A DNA stretch of 12,207 bases. It comes from Thaumasiovibrio sp043421945. Lineage in GTDB: Bacteria > Pseudomonadota > Gammaproteobacteria > Enterobacterales > Vibrionaceae. The position numbers and the translations under genes were made by a program. Positions 1 to 7,203 of the stretch are shown here, piece by piece. Below the pieces are notes generated by a model, which saw nothing but the letters and a program-made list of their open reading frames with translations, did no database searches and was not told where the DNA came from. Location: assembly GCA_043421945.1 (NCBI GenBank), contig JBHOGO010000111.1, forward strand, positions 1 through 12,207, given 5' to 3'. Within the stretch, counting starts at the first letter, position 1. Every line of letters begins with the position of its first letter.

Positions 1-83
1 AAAGAGAAGCATAAGATCACACTCAGCTTAGTAGATCAAATTTGCGTTCAAATCGTCTGAAAAACGTTCATGATCTTACCCTG
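1..83. mobile_element. Insertion sequence end, left copy (partial)
   Basis: The outer terminus is at base 83. Read inward into the element on the minus strand it begins CAGGGT and continues AAGATCATGAACGTTTTTC. This matches the element end at the right edge of the window in 24 of 25 bases. After that the two ends diverge, except for a shared TGTGATCTTAT block (here bases 11-21, on the complementary strand) at almost the same distance from the tip. The divergence suggests these are the left and right ends of one IS type rather than two identical ends. A tip starting CAGGG fits my recollection of the ISAs1 family (IS1358-like elements are common in Vibrio), but no transposase is in the window to confirm this. 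Three GATC sites lie in these 83 bases. Confidence 0.72.
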
Positions 84-114
84 CCCATAGGGATGAATAT
101 AAGATTCTTATTTA

Positions 115-143
115 TAGACAATACAAAATAATAAATATATTAT
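115..143 (+). promoter_or_regulatory. Sigma-70-type promoter for the outer-membrane protein gene
   Basis: A -35-like TAGACA (115-120) and a -10-like TATTAT (138-143) are separated by exactly 17 bases; each matches the consensus hexamer at 5 of 6 positions. Transcription would start near base 150, leaving a leader of about 20 bases with a weak GGAACGG ribosome-binding stretch at 154-160. It starts 32 bases inside the left IS boundary, so it belongs to the bracketed DNA rather than to the IS. Confidence 0.5.
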
Positions 144-170
144 CCCGTTTTTTGGAACGGATGTTAAATA

Positions 171-626
171 ATGAAAAAGGGAATTATCACTGTACTATTG
201 CTATTATTCAGTAGCCATGTTAGTGCATTGTATCATGTTGGTATTAGTGCTAACATGACAGATATTAATGGCGTGGCAAGCCATGGATATGGTATTCATG
301 CAGGCACCCCCCTTACTCACTATCTCGATACTGAATTTGGTTATAAAAGGTTGGGAGATGATATTAGCTCAGGGTATAAAAATAGTTATGACTCAGTCTC
401 ATTTATTCTTCAACCTAATCACCTTTATGGCCCGATAAAATTTTACGCTAATTTAGGGGTGCATTTATATTCAGGTGAAAATGATATTGAATCACACCTG
501 GTTTATGGGGTAGGTGGTGAACAAATGATTAATCGTGCATTAACGATTAGTGCAGAGTATAACTTCTACAATATCGGCATATCTGATATTGAATCATTAA
601 CGCTGAAAGCAAATTACTACTTCTAA
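171..626 (+). CDS. Small outer-membrane beta-barrel protein
   Basis: This 151-residue protein has a clear Sec signal peptide: MKK, then a leucine-rich core, with likely cleavage after residue 19 (VSA before LYHVG). The mature part alternates polar and hydrophobic residues, has many aromatics and glycines, and ends in tyrosine-tyrosine-phenylalanine, the usual C-terminal signal for barrel insertion by BAM. Its size of about 132 mature residues fits an eight-stranded barrel of the OmpA-N-domain/OmpX type. It is probably an outer-membrane structural, adhesion or resistance protein; no specific function can be read. It is followed 11 bases later by a lipoprotein metallopeptidase gene, suggesting co-transcription. 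The ATG at 171 is the only start giving the signal peptide. Recognition is by general architecture, not by a named homologue. Confidence 0.75.
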   Translation: MKKGIITVLLLLFSSHVSALYHVGISANMTDINGVASHGYGIHAGTPLTHYLDTEFGYKRLGDDISSGYKNSYDSVSFILQPNHLYGPIKFYANLGVHLYSGENDIESHLVYGVGGEQMINRALTISAEYNFYNIGISDIESLTLKANYYF

Positions 627-637
627 GCTACTCTATT

Positions 638-1399
638 ATGATATCGCCTTTAAAATTATCTTTGATACTAATTACCACTAGCTTAGTTGCTGGCTGCCTT
701 GGCATTACGAAAGAAACTGACGGACTGGTCGATAAAGAAACTCTGGTTCAGTATCTTAGCTCATCAAACCGCTCAGTGAATGGCCATCCTAATCTTGTTG
801 GGCTAAGTCAACATGGAACCGTTCGTTTTGATACCACCTCCAGCATTCCCGTCTACTACGTAGGAAATAACGTTAATTCAGTCCCGTCTGTCATTTCTGA
901 ATCGATTGAAATAATGTCAAATCAGCTTGGAATACGCTTTTCTAAAATAGAGGTATTAAATGAAAATTTAACCCAATACCGTGATATGCGTTACCCCACT
1001 CAAAACCGCAGTAATTATTCCTTTAATTCTCATAATTTTCGCGGGAAACATGGTATTCAAGGTGGGATCATTTTTGCTCTCGATACCTCATTCTATTCTC
1101 ACGAGTACTCATTTGATCCTGGCAGCATGTGTGCTAGCGCAAGTACGGCACCTTATGACGGTGGCGTATCTATTGACGTAAATAACAACAACCATACCTT
1201 CGATACCAATACACTGATGTGGGTTAACCTTGGGAATGGGCAGTGCAACTGGGATCGTGGAATTGTTTTACACGAAATGGCCCACGCTCTAGGGTTATTC
1301 CATCATTTTGACTATTTTGGAAAATGGAACACCACTTCAATGGCTGTCCTTAAGCTACTTTACAACAACCCTCCAGGCACACCATTTTACGCACTCTAG
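638..1399 (+). CDS. Metzincin-type zinc metallopeptidase, lipoprotein
   Basis: This 253-residue protein begins with a lipoprotein signal peptide and lipobox LVAGC, so Cys20 should be lipidated. The next residue is leucine, not aspartate, which favours outer-membrane sorting. Near the C-terminus lies HEMAHALGLFHH (residues 212-223), the extended HExxHxxGxxH zinc-binding motif of metzincins, with Glu213 as catalytic base and His212, His216 and His222 as ligands. A candidate Met-turn follows at Met235 (TTSMAV), a short distance that fits small matrixin-like bacterial peptidases. Cys165 and Cys203 could form a disulfide in the periplasm or outside. No C-terminal secretion or binding domain is visible. 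The ribosome-binding site is poor and the start lies 11 bases after the preceding stop, so translation may depend on the upstream outer-membrane protein gene. Substrate unknown. Confidence 0.8.
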   Translation: MISPLKLSLILITTSLVAGCLGITKETDGLVDKETLVQYLSSSNRSVNGHPNLVGLSQHGTVRFDTTSSIPVYYVGNNVNSVPSVISESIEIMSNQLGIRFSKIEVLNENLTQYRDMRYPTQNRSNYSFNSHNFRGKHGIQGGIIFALDTSFYSHEYSFDPGSMCASASTAPYDGGVSIDVNNNNHTFDTNTLMWVNLGNGQCNWDRGIVLHEMAHALGLFHHFDYFGKWNTTSMAVLKLLYNNPPGTPFYAL

Positions 1400-1596
1400 A
1401 CCGCTCTTGATTGATATTTGAGCTACTTTGTGTTCTTAGTGGCTCTGTATCCTTGTTTCTCATTCTTTATAACGACCTTGTTAAATAATACATAGCTGAT
1501 TCACCTCCAAACAAAAAGGGCGATTAAAAATAGTGCATTTAAATGCTATCGGTGTATTCACTCTATGTGAACGTGAAAGCGCCTGACTTAATTCAC

Positions 1597-2685
1597 TTAA
1601 CAGGACTTAACTGAAGCCCTCTCAATTAGCTCCACCGCCATACTCGAACGTGTGGCAACCTTTGTAGGAGAACTCATAACCGTAATTAATTTGTGTACAG
1701 CTGCTTGGGCTATTTTATTGTAATCCACGCTGATGGTGGTGAGTGGAGGAGTGGAAATCGCTCCCACGCCAAGGTTATCAAATCCGATCACTGAAATATC
1801 TTCTGGCACTCTTATCCCTACACTAGAAAGGGCTTCAATAAGGGATAAAGCCATCATATCGCAGATACAAAAAACCGCGGTACAATCATTAAATACCCCT
1901 TCTTCCAATAGTAGAGGTAGTATTTCCCTCGCACCAAAATCACCGGAGGGGTTAGTGATTAATGCATTTCCACTAAGCCCACGAGTTGATTCCACTTTAT
2001 CGGCATAGTCAACAAAATCGACAACAACTTGGTTTCTATCAAACTCAATACCCGCTAAGGTCAGTGCTCTTAAAAAGCCATCCGTTCTTTGAAAGGTTGA
2101 ATGTCGGTCATTCGCCGTCAGGATTTTTATTTTTGAGTGACCTCGACGAATCAAATAATCGGTTGCCAAAAAGCCACCGAATTCATAATCAGGAGAGATG
2201 CTTTGGTATTGCATATAAGCATCAACACCATTGATGATCACTATAGGCAACTTCGTTTTTTGGCCATACCGGATCACATCTTGATTTGGAGTCCCAAGAA
2301 TTAACAAGGCTTGTGCTTGATCGAGGCGAGTATTTAATTGTTCATGCGATGTCAATTGATTGAACATCGACATCTCTAATTGCACATTCAGTTTACTCGC
2401 TTCGATTTTAAGCTCGCTAAGCAGGCTGCCATAAAATGTATGAGAGGCCACTGCTGAATCATCACAAAAAACCGTGAGCCTATCGATAATTAGTGGTATT
2501 TCCAGAGCACTTCTTTTTTTCACATACCCCGTTTCCTTAATAACAGCCTCAACCCGCTTAATGACCTCTTCTTTGACCTGAGAGCTTCCATTAAGGACAC
2601 GTGAAACCGTTGCCTTCGATACGCCGGCAATGGCCGCGATTTGTTCGACGGTCGGCTTTTTATGCGGGTTCGTTTGTATTTTCAA
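1597..2685 (-). CDS. LacI-family transcriptional regulator of the adjacent GH88-TRAP operon
   Basis: This 362-residue protein has the LacI/GalR layout. An N-terminal helix-turn-helix (residues about 12-33, TVEQIAAIAGVSKATVSRVL) is followed by a periplasmic-binding-protein-like sugar domain, with the typical DISVIGFDNL segment near the C-terminus. The start codon is TTG: it has a good GGAG five bases upstream, and the nearby ATG is out of frame and soon stopped. The segment joining the DNA-binding and effector domains (YVKKRSALEIP, about 54-64) lacks the usual PNxxAR hinge sequence, so DNA-bound hinge geometry may differ. The gene is divergent from the GH88 operon across a region with two identical palindromes having the central CG of LacI-family operators, so it probably represses that operon and possibly itself. 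The inducer is likely a uronate-type sugar (inference). Confidence 0.9.
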   Translation of the reverse strand: MKIQTNPHKKPTVEQIAAIAGVSKATVSRVLNGSSQVKEEVIKRVEAVIKETGYVKKRSALEIPLIIDRLTVFCDDSAVASHTFYGSLLSELKIEASKLNVQLEMSMFNQLTSHEQLNTRLDQAQALLILGTPNQDVIRYGQKTKLPIVIINGVDAYMQYQSISPDYEFGGFLATDYLIRRGHSKIKILTANDRHSTFQRTDGFLRALTLAGIEFDRNQVVVDFVDYADKVESTRGLSGNALITNPSGDFGAREILPLLLEEGVFNDCTAVFCICDMMALSLIEALSSVGIRVPEDISVIGFDNLGVGAISTPPLTTISVDYNKIAQAAVHKLITVMSSPTKVATRSSMAVELIERASVKSC

Positions 2686-2806
2686 GATCGCTCCATGGAG
2701 TTAGCTGTATCAACGTTATCACTACTTTCACCGGATAAATCGGCACTCGCCTAGCAATAGTTGTAAATCAACGACAGCAACAATACAAGTACTTCCCCTG
2801 AAAATC

Positions 2807-2820
2807 ATGAAACGTTTCAT
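2807..2820. promoter_or_regulatory. LacI-family operator O1
   Basis: ATGAAACGTTTCAT is a perfect 14-base palindrome with the central CG typical of LacI/GalR operators. It is followed by TTTAATGG, and this whole 22-base unit is repeated identically 129 bases downstream. It lies on the regulator side of the divergent region, upstream of the CRP-like site, where it could act in autoregulation or as the second anchor of a repression loop. Confidence 0.85.
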
Positions 2821-2840
2821 TTTAATGGTCTATTTCATTT

Positions 2841-2856
2841 TGTGGCAATTATCACA
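2841..2856. promoter_or_regulatory. cAMP-CRP-like binding site
   Basis: TGTGGCAATTATCACA matches the CRP consensus TGTGA-N6-TCACA with one mismatch in the left arm. It lies between the two LacI-type operators. If CRP activates from about -41.5, transcription of the GH88 operon would start near 2890, with the -10-like TAGAGT (2877-2882) in a fitting position; that promoter is tentative. Confidence 0.65.
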
Positions 2857-2935
2857 GATAGTTACTGCCACTAAGGTAGAGTAATAATAAACCAATAGCA
2901 TATCACCAACACAGTTTCGCACTAATTTTCATTTT

Positions 2936-2949
2936 ATGAAACGTTTCAT
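2936..2949. promoter_or_regulatory. LacI-family operator O2
   Basis: This is a second perfect ATGAAACGTTTCAT palindrome, again followed by TTTAATGG, identical to O1 over 22 bases. It sits 44 bases before the GH88 start codon and downstream of the CRP-like site, where a bound repressor would block elongation or initiation of the GH88 operon. Two copies 129 bases apart would allow DNA looping by a tetramer or paired dimers. Confidence 0.85.
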
Positions 2950-2993
2950 TTTAATGGAATTCTCATCTTTATCTTTACGCTGAGGCTTTGGAA

Positions 2994-4163
2994 ATGACGC
3001 AAAAGTTGGAACAAATCAAACACGACATTATCTCGACCATTGAGCGCAACGCACCGATTATTGGCATCAGAAATCCAATGGTCGGCGCAGGTGCCAAAGA
3101 TTTTACTTGGCTCTATCCGGATGAGTATTTTTGGACTGACTCATTCTGGACGGGACAGCTGTGGCTGACCTACATGCTGACTGGGAAGCAAGAGTTCAAG
3201 AATATGGCGCGAATGCGCAATGCTCATATGGCTAAGATCCTCGACAAGCCACTCTGGCTTAACCACGACTTGGGCTTTGAATTTAGCCTGTCTGTCGTCG
3301 CTGACTATAAATTGACAGGCGATCCTAAAGCACGTGAGCTAGGACTTCGCGCTGCAGAAGCTTTGCGTAGTCGCTACAACTGGAATGGTCAGTATATTGT
3401 GGCTTGGACGGCTGGTGCTGAAGACAAAGCGCATGCCGAAAGTGTACAGGGCAAGATGATTATCGACTGTATGCAAAACCTATCATTACTTTGGTGGGCC
3501 TATGAGGAAACCAATGTGGAATCCTTTAAGCAGGTCGCCATTGGACAGGCCGAAACGACCCTCAAATACATCGTGCGTGAAGATTACAGTACCTATCATA
3601 CCTTTGATTTTGATACCTCGACCAATAAGCCTCTACGAGGCTGCACCCACCAAGGGTATGCCGATGAATCGTGTTGGAGTCGCGGTCAGGCATGGGCAAT
3701 TCACGGCTTTGCCCAAATGGCGTTGTTGACTGGCGATATGCGCTATGCAGAGCTCAGCGCCAATCTCACTGACTATATGCTTGAAAAGATCACTGACGAC
3801 ATGGTTCCGGTTTGGGATTACTTACTGCCAGACGATGAGATTCAATATAAAGATACCTCAGCGGGTTCGATCACATCGGCAGGGTTATTCATTTTGGCTC
3901 AAGTGCTCAAACGTCATGGTGATCATGAGCAAGCAGCTAAATACCATGATGTAGCAATGAAGATGCTATTCGCTTTACGTGAGCACTATGACTTAACCCA
4001 TACAGAAGGGGCACAAGGCTTACTTTCTGATGCTGCTTCATCGGTACCTCATGCAATGGAACGCGATCTAGACCATTTGGCCAATGGCATGCTGCCATAC
4101 GGTGATTATTACTATTTTGAGGCGGTATTACGCTCACTCGGCCATAGCAAACTGTTCTGGTAG
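2994..4163 (+). CDS. GH88-family unsaturated glucuronyl hydrolase
   Basis: This 389-residue protein covers a full (alpha/alpha)6-barrel of glycoside hydrolase family 88. The family hydrates the C4-C5 double bond of unsaturated uronic acids at oligosaccharide ends left by polysaccharide lyases; the unstable product opens and releases the rest of the sugar. Visible landmarks are HDLGFEF with Asp92, IIDCMQN with Asp158 (the two aspartates expected for catalysis), WSRGQAW (228-234), KDTSAGSI (286-293) and a C-terminal LPYGDYYYFEA. There is no signal peptide, so it should be cytoplasmic. I chose ATG 2994 over the in-frame TTG at 2988 because TGAGG (2981-2985) is eight bases before the ATG but only two before the TTG. 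It is the first gene of the operon, 37 bases before dctP. The substrate polymer (hyaluronan, chondroitin, ulvan or another) cannot be told. Confidence 0.9.
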   Translation: MTQKLEQIKHDIISTIERNAPIIGIRNPMVGAGAKDFTWLYPDEYFWTDSFWTGQLWLTYMLTGKQEFKNMARMRNAHMAKILDKPLWLNHDLGFEFSLSVVADYKLTGDPKARELGLRAAEALRSRYNWNGQYIVAWTAGAEDKAHAESVQGKMIIDCMQNLSLLWWAYEETNVESFKQVAIGQAETTLKYIVREDYSTYHTFDFDTSTNKPLRGCTHQGYADESCWSRGQAWAIHGFAQMALLTGDMRYAELSANLTDYMLEKITDDMVPVWDYLLPDDEIQYKDTSAGSITSAGLFILAQVLKRHGDHEQAAKYHDVAMKMLFALREHYDLTHTEGAQGLLSDAASSVPHAMERDLDHLANGMLPYGDYYYFEAVLRSLGHSKLFW

Positions 4164-4200
4164 TGGTAAGACAATAACGTTGAACGATAAGGATAAAAAG

Positions 4201-5181
4201 ATGAACGGAATAAAAACAAAAGCTCTACTTCTTGGTGCCTTAGTATTAGTATCCGCTAATATCCACGCCAAAACCTACAAATTTGCAGCCAACATTCCTA
4301 GTGAAGATGCCGCGGGAACCCTACTGACAGAAATGGGGCAGAATATTAAAGATCGCACCGATGGCCGAGTGAATATTCGCTTCTTTTGGAATGGTACCTT
4401 AGGCGGACAGGCGCAATACCTGCAACAAATCCAAAGCGGTGTCATTGACATGGGGCTGGTCAACAGTGCCACACTCGAAAACCTAGCCCCTGAAATTACC
4501 CCAATTAATCTGCCATATATTTTTAGGGATTTAGAAGAGTATGAAAATACGATGCTCAACCCTGAGGTTAACCAAAAAATCTATGACTCTGTAGCGTCAA
4601 AGCATGTTTATCCACTCGGTTTTCTTAGCAATGGCTTCCGAAGTGTCTATACGACTCGCCCAGTGACAACCCTTGAAGAGTTGGAAGGCTTGAAACTTCG
4701 AACGTCTCCAAGTGATACCTACATGAACTTAATTCGAGCGATCGGTGGTGTACCTACACCGATGGACTTTGGCGAAGTCTACCCTGCCCTGCAACAAGGT
4801 ATTATCGATGGTGCAGAAGGCGGTCTTGCTGGATTATGGGAAGTGAAATTTGGCGAAGTGTCTAAGTACGCCTTACGTACCGAGCATACTCGACTCACTG
4901 ATTTTGTCGTATCAAGTGAGCGTTTTCTAAAATCACTCAGTGATGAGGACAAAGTGATTGTAGAAGAAGAGTTTTTGAAGACAACCAAAGAATCTTTCGC
5001 TGCTGTCGCTGAGCAAATCGAAAAGTCAGAAGCTCTCGCTGCCTCTGAGCTAGGCGTTCAATACACCCTTATTGATAAAGAGCCCCTCATTGCTCGTATG
5101 CAGCCAATGTACGATGATGCATTAGCTGACCCCGTCAAGAGTGATCTTTTAGAAACGATCTTTACCATTCAAGAGCGTTGA
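4201..5181 (+). CDS. dctP: TRAP transporter solute-binding protein, DctP family
   Basis: This 326-residue periplasmic receptor has a signal peptide cleaved after residue 23 (IHA before KTYKFA). The DctP core is clear: a segment around Arg167 (LEGLKLRTSPS), where the conserved arginine normally binds the solute carboxylate, followed by GGVPTPMDFGEVYPALQQG (182-200) and DGAEG. The ATG at 4201 has AAGGA seven bases upstream and gives the signal peptide directly; the open frame runs further upstream but overlaps the GH88 end and lacks a secretion signal. It delivers solute to the DctQM permease encoded next. Placement between GH88 and DUF2264 genes suggests an acidic saccharide such as an unsaturated uronate disaccharide. 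That is unusual, since most characterised TRAP ligands are small monomeric organic acids. Confidence 0.93.
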   Translation: MNGIKTKALLLGALVLVSANIHAKTYKFAANIPSEDAAGTLLTEMGQNIKDRTDGRVNIRFFWNGTLGGQAQYLQQIQSGVIDMGLVNSATLENLAPEITPINLPYIFRDLEEYENTMLNPEVNQKIYDSVASKHVYPLGFLSNGFRSVYTTRPVTTLEELEGLKLRTSPSDTYMNLIRAIGGVPTPMDFGEVYPALQQGIIDGAEGGLAGLWEVKFGEVSKYALRTEHTRLTDFVVSSERFLKSLSDEDKVIVEEEFLKTTKESFAAVAEQIEKSEALAASELGVQYTLIDKEPLIARMQPMYDDALADPVKSDLLETIFTIQER

Positions 5182-5187
5182 TGCAAT

Positions 5188-5219
5188 AAGCAGGCTGCTA
5201 GCGCTTCAGCAGCCTGCTT
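5188..5219 (+). terminator. Intra-operon hairpin after dctP
   Basis: A perfect 12-bp stem, AAGCAGGCTGCT (5188-5199) and AGCAGCCTGCTT (5208-5219), encloses an 8-base loop seven bases after the dctP stop. No T-run follows, so it is more likely an mRNA-stabilising or partial-attenuation element than a full terminator. It would raise binding-protein output relative to the permease encoded 47 bases further on. Confidence 0.75.
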
Positions 5220-5266
5220 CACTGCAATTAATCATAGAAAACTCCAATAACTACTCGGGATCGGAT

Positions 5267-7192
5267 ATGAACCAGTTAAATGTTGAAGGCACTGAATTGA
5301 TTGAGCATCAGCCGTGGCGCTTTATCGAGATGATGGAGAAAATCCTCAAAGTTATTTTAATGTTCCTTTTAGCGACAATGAGTGTCTTAATCATTTATCA
5401 AGTTGTCGCTCGGTATATATTTAACTCTCCCAGCGCAATATCTGAAGAATTATTACGTTTTTCATTAATTTGGCTAGGTATTCTTGGTGCGGCTTTGTGT
5501 TTTATCAAATCCACCCACCTCAATTTACCGTTGTTATTGGATTATGTTCCCCCCCCTGTACGCCAGAAAATGGAACTCTTCAGTCGCTTTATGTATGTGC
5601 TGTTGGGAGGAGTAATGAGCTGGGGTGGGTATGTGGCTGCTGTCAAAAACATGAGCCTATCAACGCCAACGCTTCAGATTCCCTTAGGGGCGGTACAAAG
5701 CGTATTAGCGATAAGTGGCTTACTCATCATGATAAGTCAGGTGCAAAATATCATCCAAGAGATCAAACGCAGACCATATCAAGGATTAGTACTACTTAGC
5801 TATGTAATAGGAGCCGGAATACTGATAGTTGGCTACACCCAGCTTAAGCAATTAGAGGCCTTCGATGACTATTTATATAGCCATATTGAGATGATCTCTT
5901 TTTTCACTTTGTTTATCTCTTTTCTATTTTTCCTATTAATAGGGACTTCAATTGCTGTTGGGCTAGCGTTTTCAGGCATTTTCACTCTGTCATTACAGAT
6001 TGATTTTATTAACTTGATGGGCACAACCAGTGAGAAGTTATTCAGTGGACTCGACAGTTTTGGCTTTCTTGCTCTCCCATTCTTTATTTTGGCAGGCAAC
6101 ATCATGAACCAAGGCGGCATTGCCAAACGGTTGATTGTCTTTGCCATGTTAATCGGTAAACGCATCCCCGGTAGTTTATGGCAAACGAATATTGTCGCCA
6201 ATATGATGTTCGGCTCTCTATCTGGCTCAGCAATTGCTTCATCTACCGCGATTGGTGGAATCGTGACGCCAATGGCAAAAGAGAAAAATTATGATATGCC
6301 ATTTTCGACGGCTGTTAATGCCTCATCGTCCATTTCAGGCATGCTGATCCCCCCTGCTGGTGCGTTCATTGTTTATTCCATGATCACTGGTGGTAACGCA
6401 TCTATTGCCGCTTTATTTCTTGGTGGCTATGTACCCGGTATCATTCTTGGTTTAAGTGTCATGCTGGTCGCATACCGGTTTGCACGCAAGAATAACTACC
6501 CTGTCGATTCTACTCACTATTCAATACGGGAAGTTGCTGATATCGCTTGGCGAGCTTTGCCAAGCATGTTTCTGATTGTTGTTGTGATCGGCGGGATTAT
6601 CGGCGGGATGTTCACTGCCATCGAGGCCTCTGGTATTGCGGTTATTTATAGCCTGATCCTTTCATTTTGCTATCGAACGTTAACTGTCCAGAGCTTGATG
6701 AAGACCTTGTATGATTCTGCGTTAAGCACCGCAGTCATTCTGTTTCTGATCGCCTGCTCTGGGTTAATGAGCTGGTCGATGACTTTCGCCAGCATTCCCG
6801 ATACGGTTGGAGAAATGCTGGTTTCTGTAAGTGAAAACAAATACATCATTTTGCTCCTGATAAACCTAACGTTACTGATGGTGGGGGTATTTATGGATAT
6901 GGCGCCCGCCCAGCTAATTTTCACTCCAATATTGTACCCGGTGGTGACGAGCTTGGGAGTTGACCCGGTCCATTTCGGCATCATCATGATCTACAACCTT
7001 TCAATGGGGATTGTCACACCACCCGTTGGCACCGTGTTATTTGTCTCCTGCGGGGTAAGTGGCGAGAAGATAACGAACGTGATTAAACCGTTATTACCTA
7101 TCTTCTTTGTACAATTCATCGGTCTATTGCTGGTGACGTATGTGCCAATGTTGAGTCTTGGTCTCCCTAAATTCTTCGGCTTAATTAACTAG
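5267..7192 (+). CDS. Fused TRAP transporter permease, DctQ-DctM
   Basis: This 641-residue inner-membrane protein joins both TRAP membrane subunits. Residues about 20-168 are the four-helix DctQ part, with the typical SEELLRFSLIWLGILGAAL segment at 59-77. Residues about 172-190 form an extra hydrophobic helix that bridges the two halves. From about 208 the DctM part carries LALPFFILAGNIMNQGGIAKR, SGSAIASSTAIGG and IPPAGAFIVYS motifs. DctM is the sodium-coupled transport subunit and DctQ its structural partner. The start has GGGA six bases upstream. The gene follows dctP after a hairpin and ends 11 bases before the DUF2264 gene, consistent with one operon. The second TRAP system in this window keeps DctQ and DctM separate, so the two are not recent duplicates. 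Confidence 0.92.
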   Translation: MNQLNVEGTELIEHQPWRFIEMMEKILKVILMFLLATMSVLIIYQVVARYIFNSPSAISEELLRFSLIWLGILGAALCFIKSTHLNLPLLLDYVPPPVRQKMELFSRFMYVLLGGVMSWGGYVAAVKNMSLSTPTLQIPLGAVQSVLAISGLLIMISQVQNIIQEIKRRPYQGLVLLSYVIGAGILIVGYTQLKQLEAFDDYLYSHIEMISFFTLFISFLFFLLIGTSIAVGLAFSGIFTLSLQIDFINLMGTTSEKLFSGLDSFGFLALPFFILAGNIMNQGGIAKRLIVFAMLIGKRIPGSLWQTNIVANMMFGSLSGSAIASSTAIGGIVTPMAKEKNYDMPFSTAVNASSSISGMLIPPAGAFIVYSMITGGNASIAALFLGGYVPGIILGLSVMLVAYRFARKNNYPVDSTHYSIREVADIAWRALPSMFLIVVVIGGIIGGMFTAIEASGIAVIYSLILSFCYRTLTVQSLMKTLYDSALSTAVILFLIACSGLMSWSMTFASIPDTVGEMLVSVSENKYIILLLINLTLLMVGVFMDMAPAQLIFTPILYPVVTSLGVDPVHFGIIMIYNLSMGIVTPPVGTVLFVSCGVSGEKITNVIKPLLPIFFVQFIGLLLVTYVPMLSLGLPKFFGLIN

Positions 7193-7203
7193 GTAGCGAT
7201 GAT

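Noticed and set aside
1..83. Integron attC site or phage attachment site
   Set aside because: There is no GTTRRRY/RYYYAAC core or integrase; the match to the right-edge sequence with a CAGGG tip fits an IS end better.
84..170. The missing 5' half of the truncated dctP at the left IS
   Set aside because: The bases just inside the left IS hold no DctP-like reading frame and contain a promoter for the next gene, so a simple split of dctP between the two IS copies is not seen.
1535..1546. GCATTTAAATGC palindrome between the peptidase and regulator genes
   Set aside because: It has no loop for a hairpin, no repeat elsewhere in the window and no clear promoter context; in AT-rich DNA it may be chance. 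No convincing terminator was found in 1400-1596.
2988..2993. TTG at 2988 as the GH88 start
   Set aside because: TGAGG is only two bases before it; the ATG six bases later has proper spacing.
4084..4200. Longer N-terminal extension of the DctP reading frame
   Set aside because: It overlaps the GH88 end, lacks a secretion signal and has no good ribosome-binding site, while ATG 4201 has both.
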